From positions 1-37,407 of the forward strand of contig NZ_JAGSXH010000061.1 of assembly GCF_018283645.1 (NCBI RefSeq): a stretch of 37,407 nucleotides of DNA. Direction: 5' to 3'. This DNA comes from Actinocrinis puniceicyclus (lineage in GTDB: Bacteria > Actinomycetota > Actinomycetes > Streptomycetales > Catenulisporaceae). Under the pieces are notes generated by a model that was not told the DNA's origin, searched no databases, and was given only the letters and a program-made list of their open reading frames with translations. Made by a program: the position numbers and the translations under genes. Shown one piece after another: positions 17,617 to 25,208 of the stretch; the stretch's first letter is position 1; every line of letters begins with the position of its first letter.

Positions 17617-18960
17617 TCAGGACTCCGATTCAGAGGCGCCGCCCGGTGCGGGCTCGGCTCCGGACGCGGCGCTCAGCGTGAGCACGGCCCGGCCCGGGCG
17701 GGAGAGCGCAAGCAGGACGAGGGCGCCGAGCAGCAGGACGGCGCCGCCGGCCAGGACCGGCCCCGGACCCAGCGAACGGGCGGCCAGGCCCGCTCCGGCC
17801 AGGCCGATCGGGAGGAACGCGTAGGACAGGGCGATGGCGATGCTGTAGACGCGCGAGATGATCTCCCGCGGCACCAGTGTCTGCAGCAGTGTGTTCTCCG
17901 GGACCTCGATCGCGAAGCCGGAGCCCACCAGCAGCGCCGCGATCAGCACGAAGGCGCGGTTCTCGTGGTAGGCGGAGGCGGCGAGCACCCCGAGGCCCAT
18001 CGCCGCGCCGAAGACGTACAGCTGCTTGCCGGCGACGAACCGGCCGCGCACCCGCCCGAGGATCAGGGCGCAGCCGATGCTCGCGCACACCTGTACCGCG
18101 CTCAGAGCGCCGAGCTCGTTGGCACTGCCGTGCAGGGACCGCACCACTTCCGGCAGGAGCACCAGGTACGCCGGCACCGTCGCGCCGTTGCCGACGATCT
18201 CGATGACGATCAGGACCTTGAGCCATCCGGTGCGACGCAGATACGCCAGTCCGGCCCAGGCGCTGCTCGCGAAGCCGGTCGCCGTGCGCAGCTGCCCGGC
18301 CTGCGGCCGCGTCGCCTTCAGGTGCCGCATGACGGCGGTGGTGGCGGCCACGGCCACGAGGAAGGTGAGCGCGTCGAAGCCGAAGGAGGCGCGGATCCCG
18401 CCCAGTCCGTAGACGACGCCCGCGATCGCCGGGCCGGCGATGCGCGCGGTGTTCGCCGAGACGCTCAGCAGCGCACTGGCCTCGGGCAGGTCGGCGCGGC
18501 GCACCATGTCGCCGCTGACCGCCGAGTAGGACGGGTTGTAGAACGCCGTCGTCACGCCCAGCAGCAGCGCGCAGGCCGCCAGTTCCGGCACGGTCGGCTG
18601 CCCGGCCAGCGTCACCAGCGTCATCGCGCCCGTCACCACGGCCGCGCCCAGGTCGGAGGCACGCAGCACGACCACCCGGGTGTAGCGGTCGGCGACCGCG
18701 CCGCCGAGGAACAGCAGCAGCAACTGCGGCAGGGCGTTGGCCGCCATGATCAGGCCCATGTCGGCCGAGGACCCGGTGACGCTGTAGACCACCCAGGCCA
18801 GGCCGACGCTGTAGACGCCGTTACCGAGGCCTGAGACGGTTTGGCCCAGCCACAGCCAGAAGAACGCCCGGTTGCGCAGCAGCGCCAGATATCCGCGCGA
18901 GCGCCGCCCGTCCTGCGTGCCCGGCAGCGCCTGCACGGCCTGCCCCTCGTCCGTGCTCAC
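17617..18960 (-). CDS. MFS exporter (447 aa)
   Basis: Major facilitator superfamily permease with about 12 hydrophobic segments, EntS/MFS_3-like. The start GTG 18960 overlaps the thioesterase stop (GTGA). The first helix region reads FFWLWLGQTVSGLGNGVYSVGLAWVVY; the loop 2-3 motif GGAVADRYTRR-like (GAVADRYTRVVVL) is present. A C-terminal run of hydrophobic segments ends in a short acidic tail (ASESES). Placed inside the biosynthetic operon between the TE and NRPS genes, it most likely exports the product and gives resistance. Substrate direction is inferred from family and context. Confidence 0.88.
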   Translation of the reverse strand: MSTDEGQAVQALPGTQDGRRSRGYLALLRNRAFFWLWLGQTVSGLGNGVYSVGLAWVVYSVTGSSADMGLIMAANALPQLLLLFLGGAVADRYTRVVVLRASDLGAAVVTGAMTLVTLAGQPTVPELAACALLLGVTTAFYNPSYSAVSGDMVRRADLPEASALLSVSANTARIAGPAIAGVVYGLGGIRASFGFDALTFLVAVAATTAVMRHLKATRPQAGQLRTATGFASSAWAGLAYLRRTGWLKVLIVIEIVGNGATVPAYLVLLPEVVRSLHGSANELGALSAVQVCASIGCALILGRVRGRFVAGKQLYVFGAAMGLGVLAASAYHENRAFVLIAALLVGSGFAIEVPENTLLQTLVPREIISRVYSIAIALSYAFLPIGLAGAGLAARSLGPGPVLAGGAVLLLGALVLLALSRPGRAVLTLSAASGAEPAPGGASESES

Positions 18961-19772
18961 GGCGCCTCGCGGTTGAGCCAGCCCTCGATGACGGCGCAGA
19001 CCTCGCCGGCGTGCTGTTCGTGCATCAGCGCGAAATGGTCGGCATCGAGGGGGAAGACGCGCAGTTCGCCCTCGACGTACCCGCGCCAGCCCTCGACCAG
19101 CACGTCCGGCGGGCAGTCCGGGCGGCCGGTGCACAGGTAGTCGACGTCCACGGGAACCGGTGCCGGCTTGTACCGGGAGATCGCCGCGCCGTTGACCTCG
19201 TAGATCTCCACCAGCGGCTGCAGGTCCTGGATGCGGAACGCCTTGGGGACGCGGCCGTCGGCGATCGCCCGTTCGCGGAAGTCGTGCAGCAGTTGCCCGC
19301 GGGTACGCCCGGGCTCGGCGGCGAACACGGAGCGCAGGCCGACCGCGCGCGAGAGCAGGCCGAGGGTCTGCTCGAACGTCAGCGTCATCTCCCGGAAACA
19401 CGGCGGCTCCGTGTCGAGCATCCCGACCAGCGACACCGCCTCCCCGCGGCCGCGCAGTATCCGCGCCATCTCCGCCGCGATCAGCCCGCCCATCGAGTAG
19501 CCGATCAGCTCATACGGGCCCTGTGACTGTACTTCGGTGATCGCGGCGACGTAGCGCGCCGCCATCTCCTCGATCGTCGGGTCGGCCTGCGCGCCCGCGC
19601 GCAGGCCGTGGCACTGCAGGCCGTAGACGTCACGCAGCCGGCCGAGGCGGCGGGCGACCGGCGCGTAGTAGGCGACCGTGCCGCCGACCGCGTGCAGGCA
19701 GAACAGGGGCCTGCCGGTGCCGCCGACTTCCAGCGGCACCAGGCAGTCCGAAGCGAGTCGCCACATGCGCAC
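18957..19772 (-). CDS. Thioesterase, alpha/beta-hydrolase (NRPS/PKS TE type)
   Basis: Stand-alone thioesterase that would release or proofread carrier-bound intermediates. The nucleophile is Ser93 in GYSMGG; FCLHAVGGTVAYYAPVARRL is the typical N-terminal HPxGG-like region of NRPS TEs; the C-terminal His lies in LDADHFALM. Length about 271 aa fits a discrete TE. GTG 19772 directly follows the dehydrogenase stop; ATG 19766 is an alternative start. With an A-T protein lacking a TE domain in the same operon, it could release the aminoacyl product or hydrolyse misloaded carrier. Sequence resembles type I TE domains more than classical GxHxF editing TEIIs. Confidence 0.85.
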   Translation of the reverse strand: MRMWRLASDCLVPLEVGGTGRPLFCLHAVGGTVAYYAPVARRLGRLRDVYGLQCHGLRAGAQADPTIEEMAARYVAAITEVQSQGPYELIGYSMGGLIAAEMARILRGRGEAVSLVGMLDTEPPCFREMTLTFEQTLGLLSRAVGLRSVFAAEPGRTRGQLLHDFRERAIADGRVPKAFRIQDLQPLVEIYEVNGAAISRYKPAPVPVDVDYLCTGRPDCPPDVLVEGWRGYVEGELRVFPLDADHFALMHEQHAGEVCAVIEGWLNREAP

Positions 19773-20717
19773 TCAGCCCCCGCCCGCCGCGGCCTCGGAT
19801 TCCACGAATTCGCGGATCCGGTCCACCGCCCACGCGTCGAGCGTGGCTCGGACATCCGAACGCTGCGCCCCCTGATGCTGCGTGACGAACACGTTGGCGT
19901 CCCAGGCCGCGTCCAGGAACGCGCGCACCCGCCCGGCCTGATCGGGGTTCACCGGATCCAGATAGCAGCCGCGCAGGCCGTCCGCGCGCAGCGCGCCGGC
20001 GACCGCGTCGAGGTCCATGAGCTCGAGCCGGCCGACGTTGACCAGATAGGGCCGTCGCGCCGCCGCACGCTCGAGCCACGCGGCGCCTACCTTCCCACGG
20101 GTGCCCTCGCGCAGGGGCAGCGCCAGCACGTGCACGTCGGAGCCGGCCAGCGCCTCGTCCTGCGGCACGGTCGGCGCGCCGGCCGGCACAGAGGGGTGGC
20201 GCACGTACGCCGCGACCGCCCCGGCCGCCGTGAGCCGGTCGAACACGGCCGTCCCGACCGGCCCCGCGCCCCACACGGTCACCCGCTGGCGCGCCGTCGC
20301 CTCGCCCATCAGCCGGTGCTTGGCGTAGGTCCCCTCCAGCAGCAGACGGTAGCCGCGGGCCATCTGCCGGCACAGCACCGTCAGCCCGGCCACGGCGAGC
20401 TCGGCCACCGCCTCGGCGCTGACCGCCGCGCTGCGGTGCAACCGGATCGCGCGCTCGGCGAGCAGATCCACCGCGATGTTGTCGCAGCCGCTGCCCGGGC
20501 GCACCACGTCCGTCAACGCGGGCAGCAGCGCCAGCTGCGGGGCGCGCAGGTCCGTCTCCGAACGCAGGATGACAGCGCGGCACGCCGCCCGCCGCGGCTC
20601 GGGTATCTCCGCGACCGAGGCGGCCTGCACCACGGTCGCGATCGTGCGCAGACGCTCGAGCTCGCCTGCCTCGAGCCTCGTCAGTACACCCACCACCGGC
20701 CGTTGCGCCGCGTTCAC
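19773..20717 (-). CDS. D-isomer-specific 2-hydroxyacid dehydrogenase (314 aa)
   Basis: NAD(P)-dependent oxidoreductase interconverting a 2-oxo acid and a D-2-hydroxy acid. GTG at 20717 overlaps the nucleotidyltransferase stop. The Rossmann motif is GAGPVG (150-155, in VTVWGAGPVGTAV). Catalytic Arg230 (LVNVGR) and His281 (VTQHQG) are present; the usual Glu between them (in a DVxxxEP motif) is replaced by the LDPVNP stretch, so the His partner is not obvious. The same family contains PhpE of phosphinothricin tripeptide biosynthesis. In this cluster it could reduce phosphonopyruvate to phosphonolactate, or oxidise a hydroxyphosphonate. Which of these is inference. Confidence 0.82.
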   Translation of the reverse strand: MNAAQRPVVGVLTRLEAGELERLRTIATVVQAASVAEIPEPRRAACRAVILRSETDLRAPQLALLPALTDVVRPGSGCDNIAVDLLAERAIRLHRSAAVSAEAVAELAVAGLTVLCRQMARGYRLLLEGTYAKHRLMGEATARQRVTVWGAGPVGTAVFDRLTAAGAVAAYVRHPSVPAGAPTVPQDEALAGSDVHVLALPLREGTRGKVGAAWLERAAARRPYLVNVGRLELMDLDAVAGALRADGLRGCYLDPVNPDQAGRVRAFLDAAWDANVFVTQHQGAQRSDVRATLDAWAVDRIREFVESEAAAGGG

Positions 20718-21298
20718 GCGACCGCCCCGGCCAGGCACCCGCTCTCGCGCAGCGCCGCGAGGGTGACCGGGTGCAGCACCTCGTCCAGTGCGTCGCCGCT
20801 CGCCATCAGCTCCCTGACCTGCGTGCCGGAGATTCGGGGCAGATGGCCGACATCCAGGCGCACGACGCGTTCGCCCAGCGCGGTCCAGGCCCGTGCCTTG
20901 GCGTCCTCGAAGTCGTCGCGCGCCGGTACCGCGAACACGCGGTCGGCCGGCAGCAACTGGCGGTACAAGGGCCAGTCGAGGTCGAGCCGGTGCCCTCCGA
21001 GCACCGTGACGTCCGCGGCGCGTCCGGGATGGGCGGCGCGCACGGCGCTTTGCACCATCCGCTGCCGCAGCCACAGCGGCCACGGATTGCGCTCGGCGGC
21101 GTGATGTCCGTCCACGATCGCCGAGAACTGCGGCACCGGCGAGGGTACGGCGCTGTGCGTGCTCGTCTCGTTCGCCACGACCACCACGGTCACCTGGTCG
21201 GCGTGCCGCAGCAGTTCCCCGACGTAGGCCAGATGACCGCGGTGCACCGGCTGGAAGCGGCCCTCCCAGACGAGATGCGGGTACCGGTCGTGCGTCAT
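20714..21298 (-). CDS. NMNAT-like nucleotidyltransferase (phosphonate CMP/AMP transferase)
   Basis: Class of nucleotidyltransferases that join NMP to a phosphate or phosphonate. Motifs: GRFQPVHRGH (13-22, the HxGH box) and ISGTQVRE (156-162 region, ISxTxxR box); fold length 194 aa is like NMN adenylyltransferase. In phosphonate pathways such proteins (PhpF, the N-terminal part of Fom1, part of FrbH) make CMP-phosphonates. Its place beside pepM operon genes supports that role over NAD synthesis. ATG 21298 overlaps the previous stop (ATGA). The nucleotide (CTP or ATP) cannot be read from sequence. Confidence 0.85.
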   Translation of the reverse strand: MTHDRYPHLVWEGRFQPVHRGHLAYVGELLRHADQVTVVVVANETSTHSAVPSPVPQFSAIVDGHHAAERNPWPLWLRQRMVQSAVRAAHPGRAADVTVLGGHRLDLDWPLYRQLLPADRVFAVPARDDFEDAKARAWTALGERVVRLDVGHLPRISGTQVRELMASGDALDEVLHPVTLAALRESGCLAGAVA

Positions 21299-22062
21299 GC
21301 GTGCGTCAGCCCCTTCTCGCGTCCGGCGTCCAGGAAGCCCGGGTAGCGCTCCTCGGACATGCCCGGCCGCACCGCGCGCCGCCGCGCCGGGCGGCACACG
21401 ACCACCGGGATCATCCTGTGGTGGCCGCGGACGAATTCGGCCGCTGTGGCGCAGCGCATCGCCTCGTACAGGTTCACCCCGGCCGTCGCCCCGATCGGGG
21501 TCGCGCCGATCGTGAGCGTGCCGATGATGGGGGTGCGCGTGTCCAGCCCGGTGTCGGTGTCGGAGATCACCACGTCGACGGCGACGCCGTGCGCCTGCCG
21601 CAGCGCCGCGGCGATCTGCGCGCAGCGCGCGTTGGGGTCGTCGGTGCCGAGCGTGGCCTGGTCGGCGCGGAACTCGTCGGCCAGCAGCAGATGCTGTGCG
21701 GTGACCTCGAAGCCGAGCCGTGCGCTCCACTCGGCCGCCAGCGCCGGGAGCCGGTGCGCCGGGACGGTCTTCGGATCCGGCTCGGCCAGCACCCCGCGCG
21801 GCCCGATCCGGCCGAGCGCGGCCGAGACCACCTTGTCGGCCACCACGACCACGTCGCCGTCGTGCACCGCGAGGCCCGTGAGCGCGCACAGCCGCGCCAG
21901 CGCCGCCTCCCAGCCCGCGTCGACGTCCACCTCGCCCTCGACGGCCTCGGTCGACGCACAGATGTGCCCGGATTCGCCCATGCTCCCGAGCAGCCCCTTG
22001 AACGCGGCGTTCACCGCGATCGCGAGCTCCCAGAACCAGTCGGGGCGTTGGCCGCCCGTCAT
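21295..22062 (-). CDS. CofE-like (F420-0:L-glutamate ligase family) protein (255 aa)
   Basis: The CofE family forms gamma-glutamyl amide bonds using GTP and metal ions. Visible signatures: DVVVVADKVVSAALGRI (70-86) equals the family's DVLVVAxKxVSxxEGR block, and VDVVISDTDTG (162-172) its IISDTxG block; then IGATPIGATAGVNLYEAMR replaces the usual glutamyl-site region. I chose ATG 22062 because GTGGAG sits 6 bp before it; GTG 22074 would overlap the upstream gene by 11 bp. Cofactor F420 genes are otherwise absent, so it probably acts as an amide ligase in the pathway. Alternatively it could serve F420 metabolism. Confidence 0.75.
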   Translation of the reverse strand: MTGGQRPDWFWELAIAVNAAFKGLLGSMGESGHICASTEAVEGEVDVDAGWEAALARLCALTGLAVHDGDVVVVADKVVSAALGRIGPRGVLAEPDPKTVPAHRLPALAAEWSARLGFEVTAQHLLLADEFRADQATLGTDDPNARCAQIAAALRQAHGVAVDVVISDTDTGLDTRTPIIGTLTIGATPIGATAGVNLYEAMRCATAAEFVRGHHRMIPVVVCRPARRRAVRPGMSEERYPGFLDAGREKGLTHA

Positions 22063-22063
22063 A

Positions 22064-22426
22064 TCAGGCTCCACGCAGCGCCTCCCTCAGTTCGAGCAGG
22101 TGCTCCTCCTCGGCGAGCGCGTCGACTTCGACCCCGTCGAAACCCGGGTGCCGCTCCACGTCGTCCGGCTCCATCAGCGACAGCGGCGGCAGCGCGGCAC
22201 GGTCCTCGGACAGGGCGTTCTCCAGGCGGTAGAGCGCCACCGCGAGGTCGCTCAGCCGGGCATCGGCCGTCTCGGGCGCGCACAGCTGCCCGAGACCCGC
22301 GGCGGTGAGCACGGCGCGCGCCTGCGGATGCCGCAGCAGGTTTGCGAGCCGGGCGGTGTAGCCGCGCCGTATCTGCGTCTCCGCCTCGGTCCAGGCTTGC
22401 GGGGGCGTGTCATGCATGGTCTTCAT
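22064..22426 (-). CDS. Small unknown cluster protein (117-120 aa)
   Basis: ATG 22426 overlaps the upstream dehydrogenase stop (ATGA), but the Shine-Dalgarno AGGAGG lies only 1 base before it. The in-frame ATG at 22417 is 10 bases from AGGAGG and may be the real start. The product is helical and acidic (AETQIRRGYTARLANLLRHPQARAVLTAAGL; quoted in short form, then LSDLAVALYRLENAL). There is no motif I recognise and no membrane segment. It lies between the HIBADH-like and CofE-like genes and is co-translated with them, so it likely serves the pathway, perhaps as a subunit of one of its neighbours. Confidence 0.75.
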   Translation of the reverse strand: MKTMHDTPPQAWTEAETQIRRGYTARLANLLRHPQARAVLTAAGLGQLCAPETADARLSDLAVALYRLENALSEDRAALPPLSLMEPDDVERHPGFDGVEVDALAEEEHLLELREALRGA

Positions 22427-23235
22427 GCCTCCTGCTGCGGGCTGGCGAGAGCCCTGTCGGTCAGGGTGAGGAGCGCTCGGGTGAAGGCGGCCTCCGGCGC
22501 CGCGCGCAGGCGGGCGGCGAGCAGCTCGAGGGCGGGTCCGGCCGCGGCGGACAGGGCGGGCAGCCCGGCGGCGATCTCCTCGAGGTCCTTGGCCGCGAGC
22601 CGGGCCAGGTAGGTCGAGCAGGGCTCGCCGGCCGCGTCGCGCACGATCGACCACTGCCGCACCGGTCGCCCGGCCGTGCCCGAGGCGAGTACCTCCACCA
22701 GGGTCGCGGCCTGCTCCGGGCCGACCTCCAGCAGCGCCAGCGCGGCGGCCCATTGCTGGGTCAGCAGCACGAAGTTGTGCAGCAGCTTCGCGCGGGCCGC
22801 CTCGCGCGCGTGCGGGAAGCCGATCACCCGGCCCAGGTCGCCGAGCAGCGCCGCGAGCTCGCCGTGCGGGTCGGGCGCAGCGCCCAGCAGCAGCACGCCG
22901 CGGCCCGCGGCCAGTTCCCGGCCGCCTCCGGTGAGCCCGCCGCCGTGGTAGGCGATGCCGCGCGCGGCCGCCGCCCGCGCGCAGCCGTCCGCCGAGTCAG
23001 GACTCTGGGTCGTTAGGTCGACGATCGTGCGGGGGGCCCAGGGCAGGGCGTCCAGCTGGTCGAGGCACTCGGTGCCCCGGGTCAGGGCGAGGAAGAGCAC
23101 CTCGGGTTCGTGCTCGTACACCTTCTCCCGGCCGGCACGGTCCGCCGCGTGCACCTCGCGGGAGCACGCGGTGAGCCGGCCGGCCAGGGCGCGGCCCACC
23201 GCGCCCTGGCCCAGGACCCCGAGCGTCGTGTTCAT
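22423..23235 (-). CDS. 3-hydroxyisobutyrate dehydrogenase-like oxidoreductase (270 aa)
   Basis: Beta-hydroxyacid dehydrogenase / imine reductase superfamily; these use NAD(P) to interconvert hydroxy- (or amino-) and oxo-acids. Rossmann motif GQGAVG at 9-14 (LGVLGQGAVGRALAGRL), and a GGGLTGGGRELAAGRGVLLL stretch matching the family's substrate-binding DAPVSGG region. Lys in AREAARAKLLHNF fits the catalytic Lys. The C-terminal half is helical, as expected. ATG 23235 overlaps the ferritin-like stop by 4 bp. It is the second dehydrogenase in the operon. Substrate unknown; a phosphonate semialdehyde, hydroxyacid or imine is plausible. Confidence 0.8.
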   Translation of the reverse strand: MNTTLGVLGQGAVGRALAGRLTACSREVHAADRAGREKVYEHEPEVLFLALTRGTECLDQLDALPWAPRTIVDLTTQSPDSADGCARAAAARGIAYHGGGLTGGGRELAAGRGVLLLGAAPDPHGELAALLGDLGRVIGFPHAREAARAKLLHNFVLLTQQWAAALALLEVGPEQAATLVEVLASGTAGRPVRQWSIVRDAAGEPCSTYLARLAAKDLEEIAAGLPALSAAAGPALELLAARLRAAPEAAFTRALLTLTDRALASPQQEA

Positions 23236-23885
23236 GCGTTGATGTATCCGGCGGCGAGCATGTTGCCGCTGTGTGCCCGGACCATGGCCACGTGCGCCTC
23301 GCGGATGACCTCGGCGGCGCGGCGGGCGCGGTCCTGCGCCTCGGTGGTGCGCGCGAACACCTGCAGACCAAGGTGGCCGAGCCGGGCGTGGAAGCGCTCG
23401 TCCGGGTTGATGTGCTTCTCGAACATCTCGGCCGTGTCCGGGTCGAAGCGGGCGAGCGCCTTCTCGTTGCGCTTGAGGCTCTGCGTCTCCACGGTCAGCT
23501 GTTGCGCGGCGAAGAACTCCTCCGGGTAGGCCATCGCGTCCAGCAGGTCGCCGAACCGCAACTGCTCCGGGCTCGGCCGGTAGTCGAGCACCGAGCCGCC
23601 CAGCGCCTCGATCCGGCGCCGGCAGTGTTTGGCGTGCTTCGCCTCGTCCCCCACCTGCCGCCCGACCAGCACCTTGAGCGTGAGGTCGGGGACGCGCCCG
23701 ATGAAGCGCCCGATGATGTCCACGCCGCGGATCTCGTTGAACCAGCGCGGCTTGAGCGCCTCGGCGGCCGCCGCCCCGTGCATCTTCTCCGCCCAGTAGA
23801 CCGTGTCGGTCTCGGGCAGTGAGGAGAAGTACTGCTCGTTCTCCCGGTTGAGCTTTTCGATGAACTCCTCGACGTCGATGGCCAT
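23232..23885 (-). CDS. Ferritin-like diiron-carboxylate protein (217 aa)
   Basis: Likely oxygen-activating diiron enzyme. All-helical, with two EXXH motifs, E81-x-x-H84 (GDEAKHAKH) and E163-x-x-H166 (PDERFHARL), plus candidate single Glu ligands E51 (WFNEIRG) and E133 (TVETQ). The 30-residue spacing between the first and second and between the third and fourth ligands is the four-helix-bundle pattern of ferritin-like oxygenases such as MiaE. No signal peptide. ATG 23885 with GAGAAAGGA upstream. It follows pepM after 55 bp in the operon. It may hydroxylate, desaturate or cleave a C-C bond of an early phosphonate intermediate; substrate unknown. Confidence 0.78.
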   Translation of the reverse strand: MAIDVEEFIEKLNRENEQYFSSLPETDTVYWAEKMHGAAAAEALKPRWFNEIRGVDIIGRFIGRVPDLTLKVLVGRQVGDEAKHAKHCRRRIEALGGSVLDYRPSPEQLRFGDLLDAMAYPEEFFAAQQLTVETQSLKRNEKALARFDPDTAEMFEKHINPDERFHARLGHLGLQVFARTTEAQDRARRAAEVIREAHVAMVRAHSGNMLAAGYINA

Positions 23886-23940
23886 GGCTGCTGTCGCATC
23901 CTTTCTCCGCTGGTGCTCTCGGCGTTCGCTGGGCGCGGGG

Positions 23941-24798
23941 TCAGCGGCGCGAGAGCGCCAGCCACTCGTCCAGGCGCTGCAGCGCGAAGATCTCGTCCAC
24001 CGAGGCGACCTCGTCCTCGATGGTCGCGCTCGACCCCGCGTTGTGGATCAGGGTCATGATGCGGCGGACGGCGCTCACCGTCGCCCGCATGCCCTGGTTG
24101 GCGTAGATGGTCATGGCGACCCCGGCCTGCCGCATCTCCTCGACCGTCCAGGTGTAGTAGGTGGTCGGCACGACGACGACCGGGCAGGTGCCGGGCCAGC
24201 GGCCGAGGAACTCCAGGATCTGGTCCGGCGTCTTCGCCTTCGAATGCACCAGCACCGCGTCCGCTCCGGCGTCGGCGTACGCGCGGGCCCGGCGCAGCGC
24301 GTCGTCCACCTCGCCGCCGGCGATCAGCGCCTCGGTGCGGGCGATCACCAACAGGTCCGGATTGCGCTGGGCCGCCTTGGCCACCGAGATCCGGTGTGCG
24401 AACTCGGCCATGTCCTCGAGCTGCTGCGCACGCTCACTGAAGCTGTTGACCTTGGGGAAGACCTTGTCCTCGATGCAGACCGCCGCGATTCCGGCGGCCT
24501 CGTACTCCGCGATCATGTGCGCGACGTTCAGGGCGTTGCCGAAGCCGGTGTCGCAGTCGGCGATGACCGGCAGATCGCAGGCCCGGTCGGCCTCCACGGC
24601 GGCGCGCAGATAGTCGGTCATCGTCAACAGGCTGGCGTCGGGTAGTCCGCGGAATGCCGAGACCTCGAAACTGGAGGACCAGACAGCGTCGAAGCCGGAC
24701 TGCTGGGCCAGGATCGCGGCCAGGCCCGAGGGGGCGCCCATGACCGTCGTCACGGCGGGGGATTCCAGAAGACGTCGAAGCTCCCTGGCTTTTCCCAC
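23941..24798 (-). CDS. pepM: Phosphoenolpyruvate phosphomutase
   Basis: Converts PEP to phosphonopyruvate, making the C-P bond that starts almost all known phosphonate natural products. The signature EDKVFPKVNS (E110-S119, EDK-x5-NS) separates true PEP mutases from isocitrate-lyase relatives. Mg2+-site DCDTGFGN (81-88), and ARTEA, HSK and PTTYY motifs are present. I chose GTG 24798 (AGGGGA six bases upstream), which gives 285 aa and begins GKARELRRLLESP exactly as family members do; the frame extends upstream to 24870 but without family similarity. First gene of the minus-strand operon. Neither a phosphonopyruvate decarboxylase nor an aminotransferase follows it. Confidence 0.95.
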   Translation of the reverse strand: MGKARELRRLLESPAVTTVMGAPSGLAAILAQQSGFDAVWSSSFEVSAFRGLPDASLLTMTDYLRAAVEADRACDLPVIADCDTGFGNALNVAHMIAEYEAAGIAAVCIEDKVFPKVNSFSERAQQLEDMAEFAHRISVAKAAQRNPDLLVIARTEALIAGGEVDDALRRARAYADAGADAVLVHSKAKTPDQILEFLGRWPGTCPVVVVPTTYYTWTVEEMRQAGVAMTIYANQGMRATVSAVRRIMTLIHNAGSSATIEDEVASVDEIFALQRLDEWLALSRR

Positions 24799-25208
24799 AG
24801 TCCATCCCCTGTTCCCGTGAAGTTTGCGGGGGTCCCCGACCGAGTATGCCCGGGCCGCGATGTTTGGCACAAGCCATTACGAGGCAGGGTTCGTCAATCT
24901 CTGTCTGCATCCTGTCATACGTGCTTTGAAGTAGGATAACTAAGTATTGATATCAGGTGCTGGGAGTTTCCGCCCTCGCGAACGGGCGCTTCGAACGCCT
25001 GCCGGACGGACGGAAGGGCAGGTCATGCGCGACCGGGGACCGCGCCGACTCCACGTAGCTCGCCGATCATTGAAGGCGAGCTTGCTGTGCTGCGCGCGGT
25101 TGACAGTTGAATGAGCGCACTTAGACTGTGCCGAGGTAGAGGCTATCTGTGCTCGACTATCGGGGATGCGTGTTTTCGGGTTTCCCCGACGGGCAGAGGG
25201 GTGCGCAC
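24799..25208. promoter_or_regulatory. Divergent intergenic control region
   Basis: About 410 bp between the two operon starts (pepM left, radical SAM right), with no gene. It is locally AT-rich around 24.91-24.96 kb (TAAGTATTGATATCAG), unusual for this GC-rich window, which suggests promoters or an operator. A good plus-strand promoter lies at 25100-25127. On the minus strand TTGACG (24889 region) is seen without a clear -10. No regulator gene is in the cluster, so control must come from outside. Confidence 0.6.
25100..25127 (+). promoter_or_regulatory. Sigma-70-type promoter for the radical SAM/acyl operon
   Basis: TTGACA (25100-25105), 16-bp spacer, TAGACT (25122-25127). The -35 is perfect and the -10 fits TAnnnT of actinomycete housekeeping sigma factors. 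Predicted start near 25134, about 75 bp before the ATG at 25209. Confidence 0.65.
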
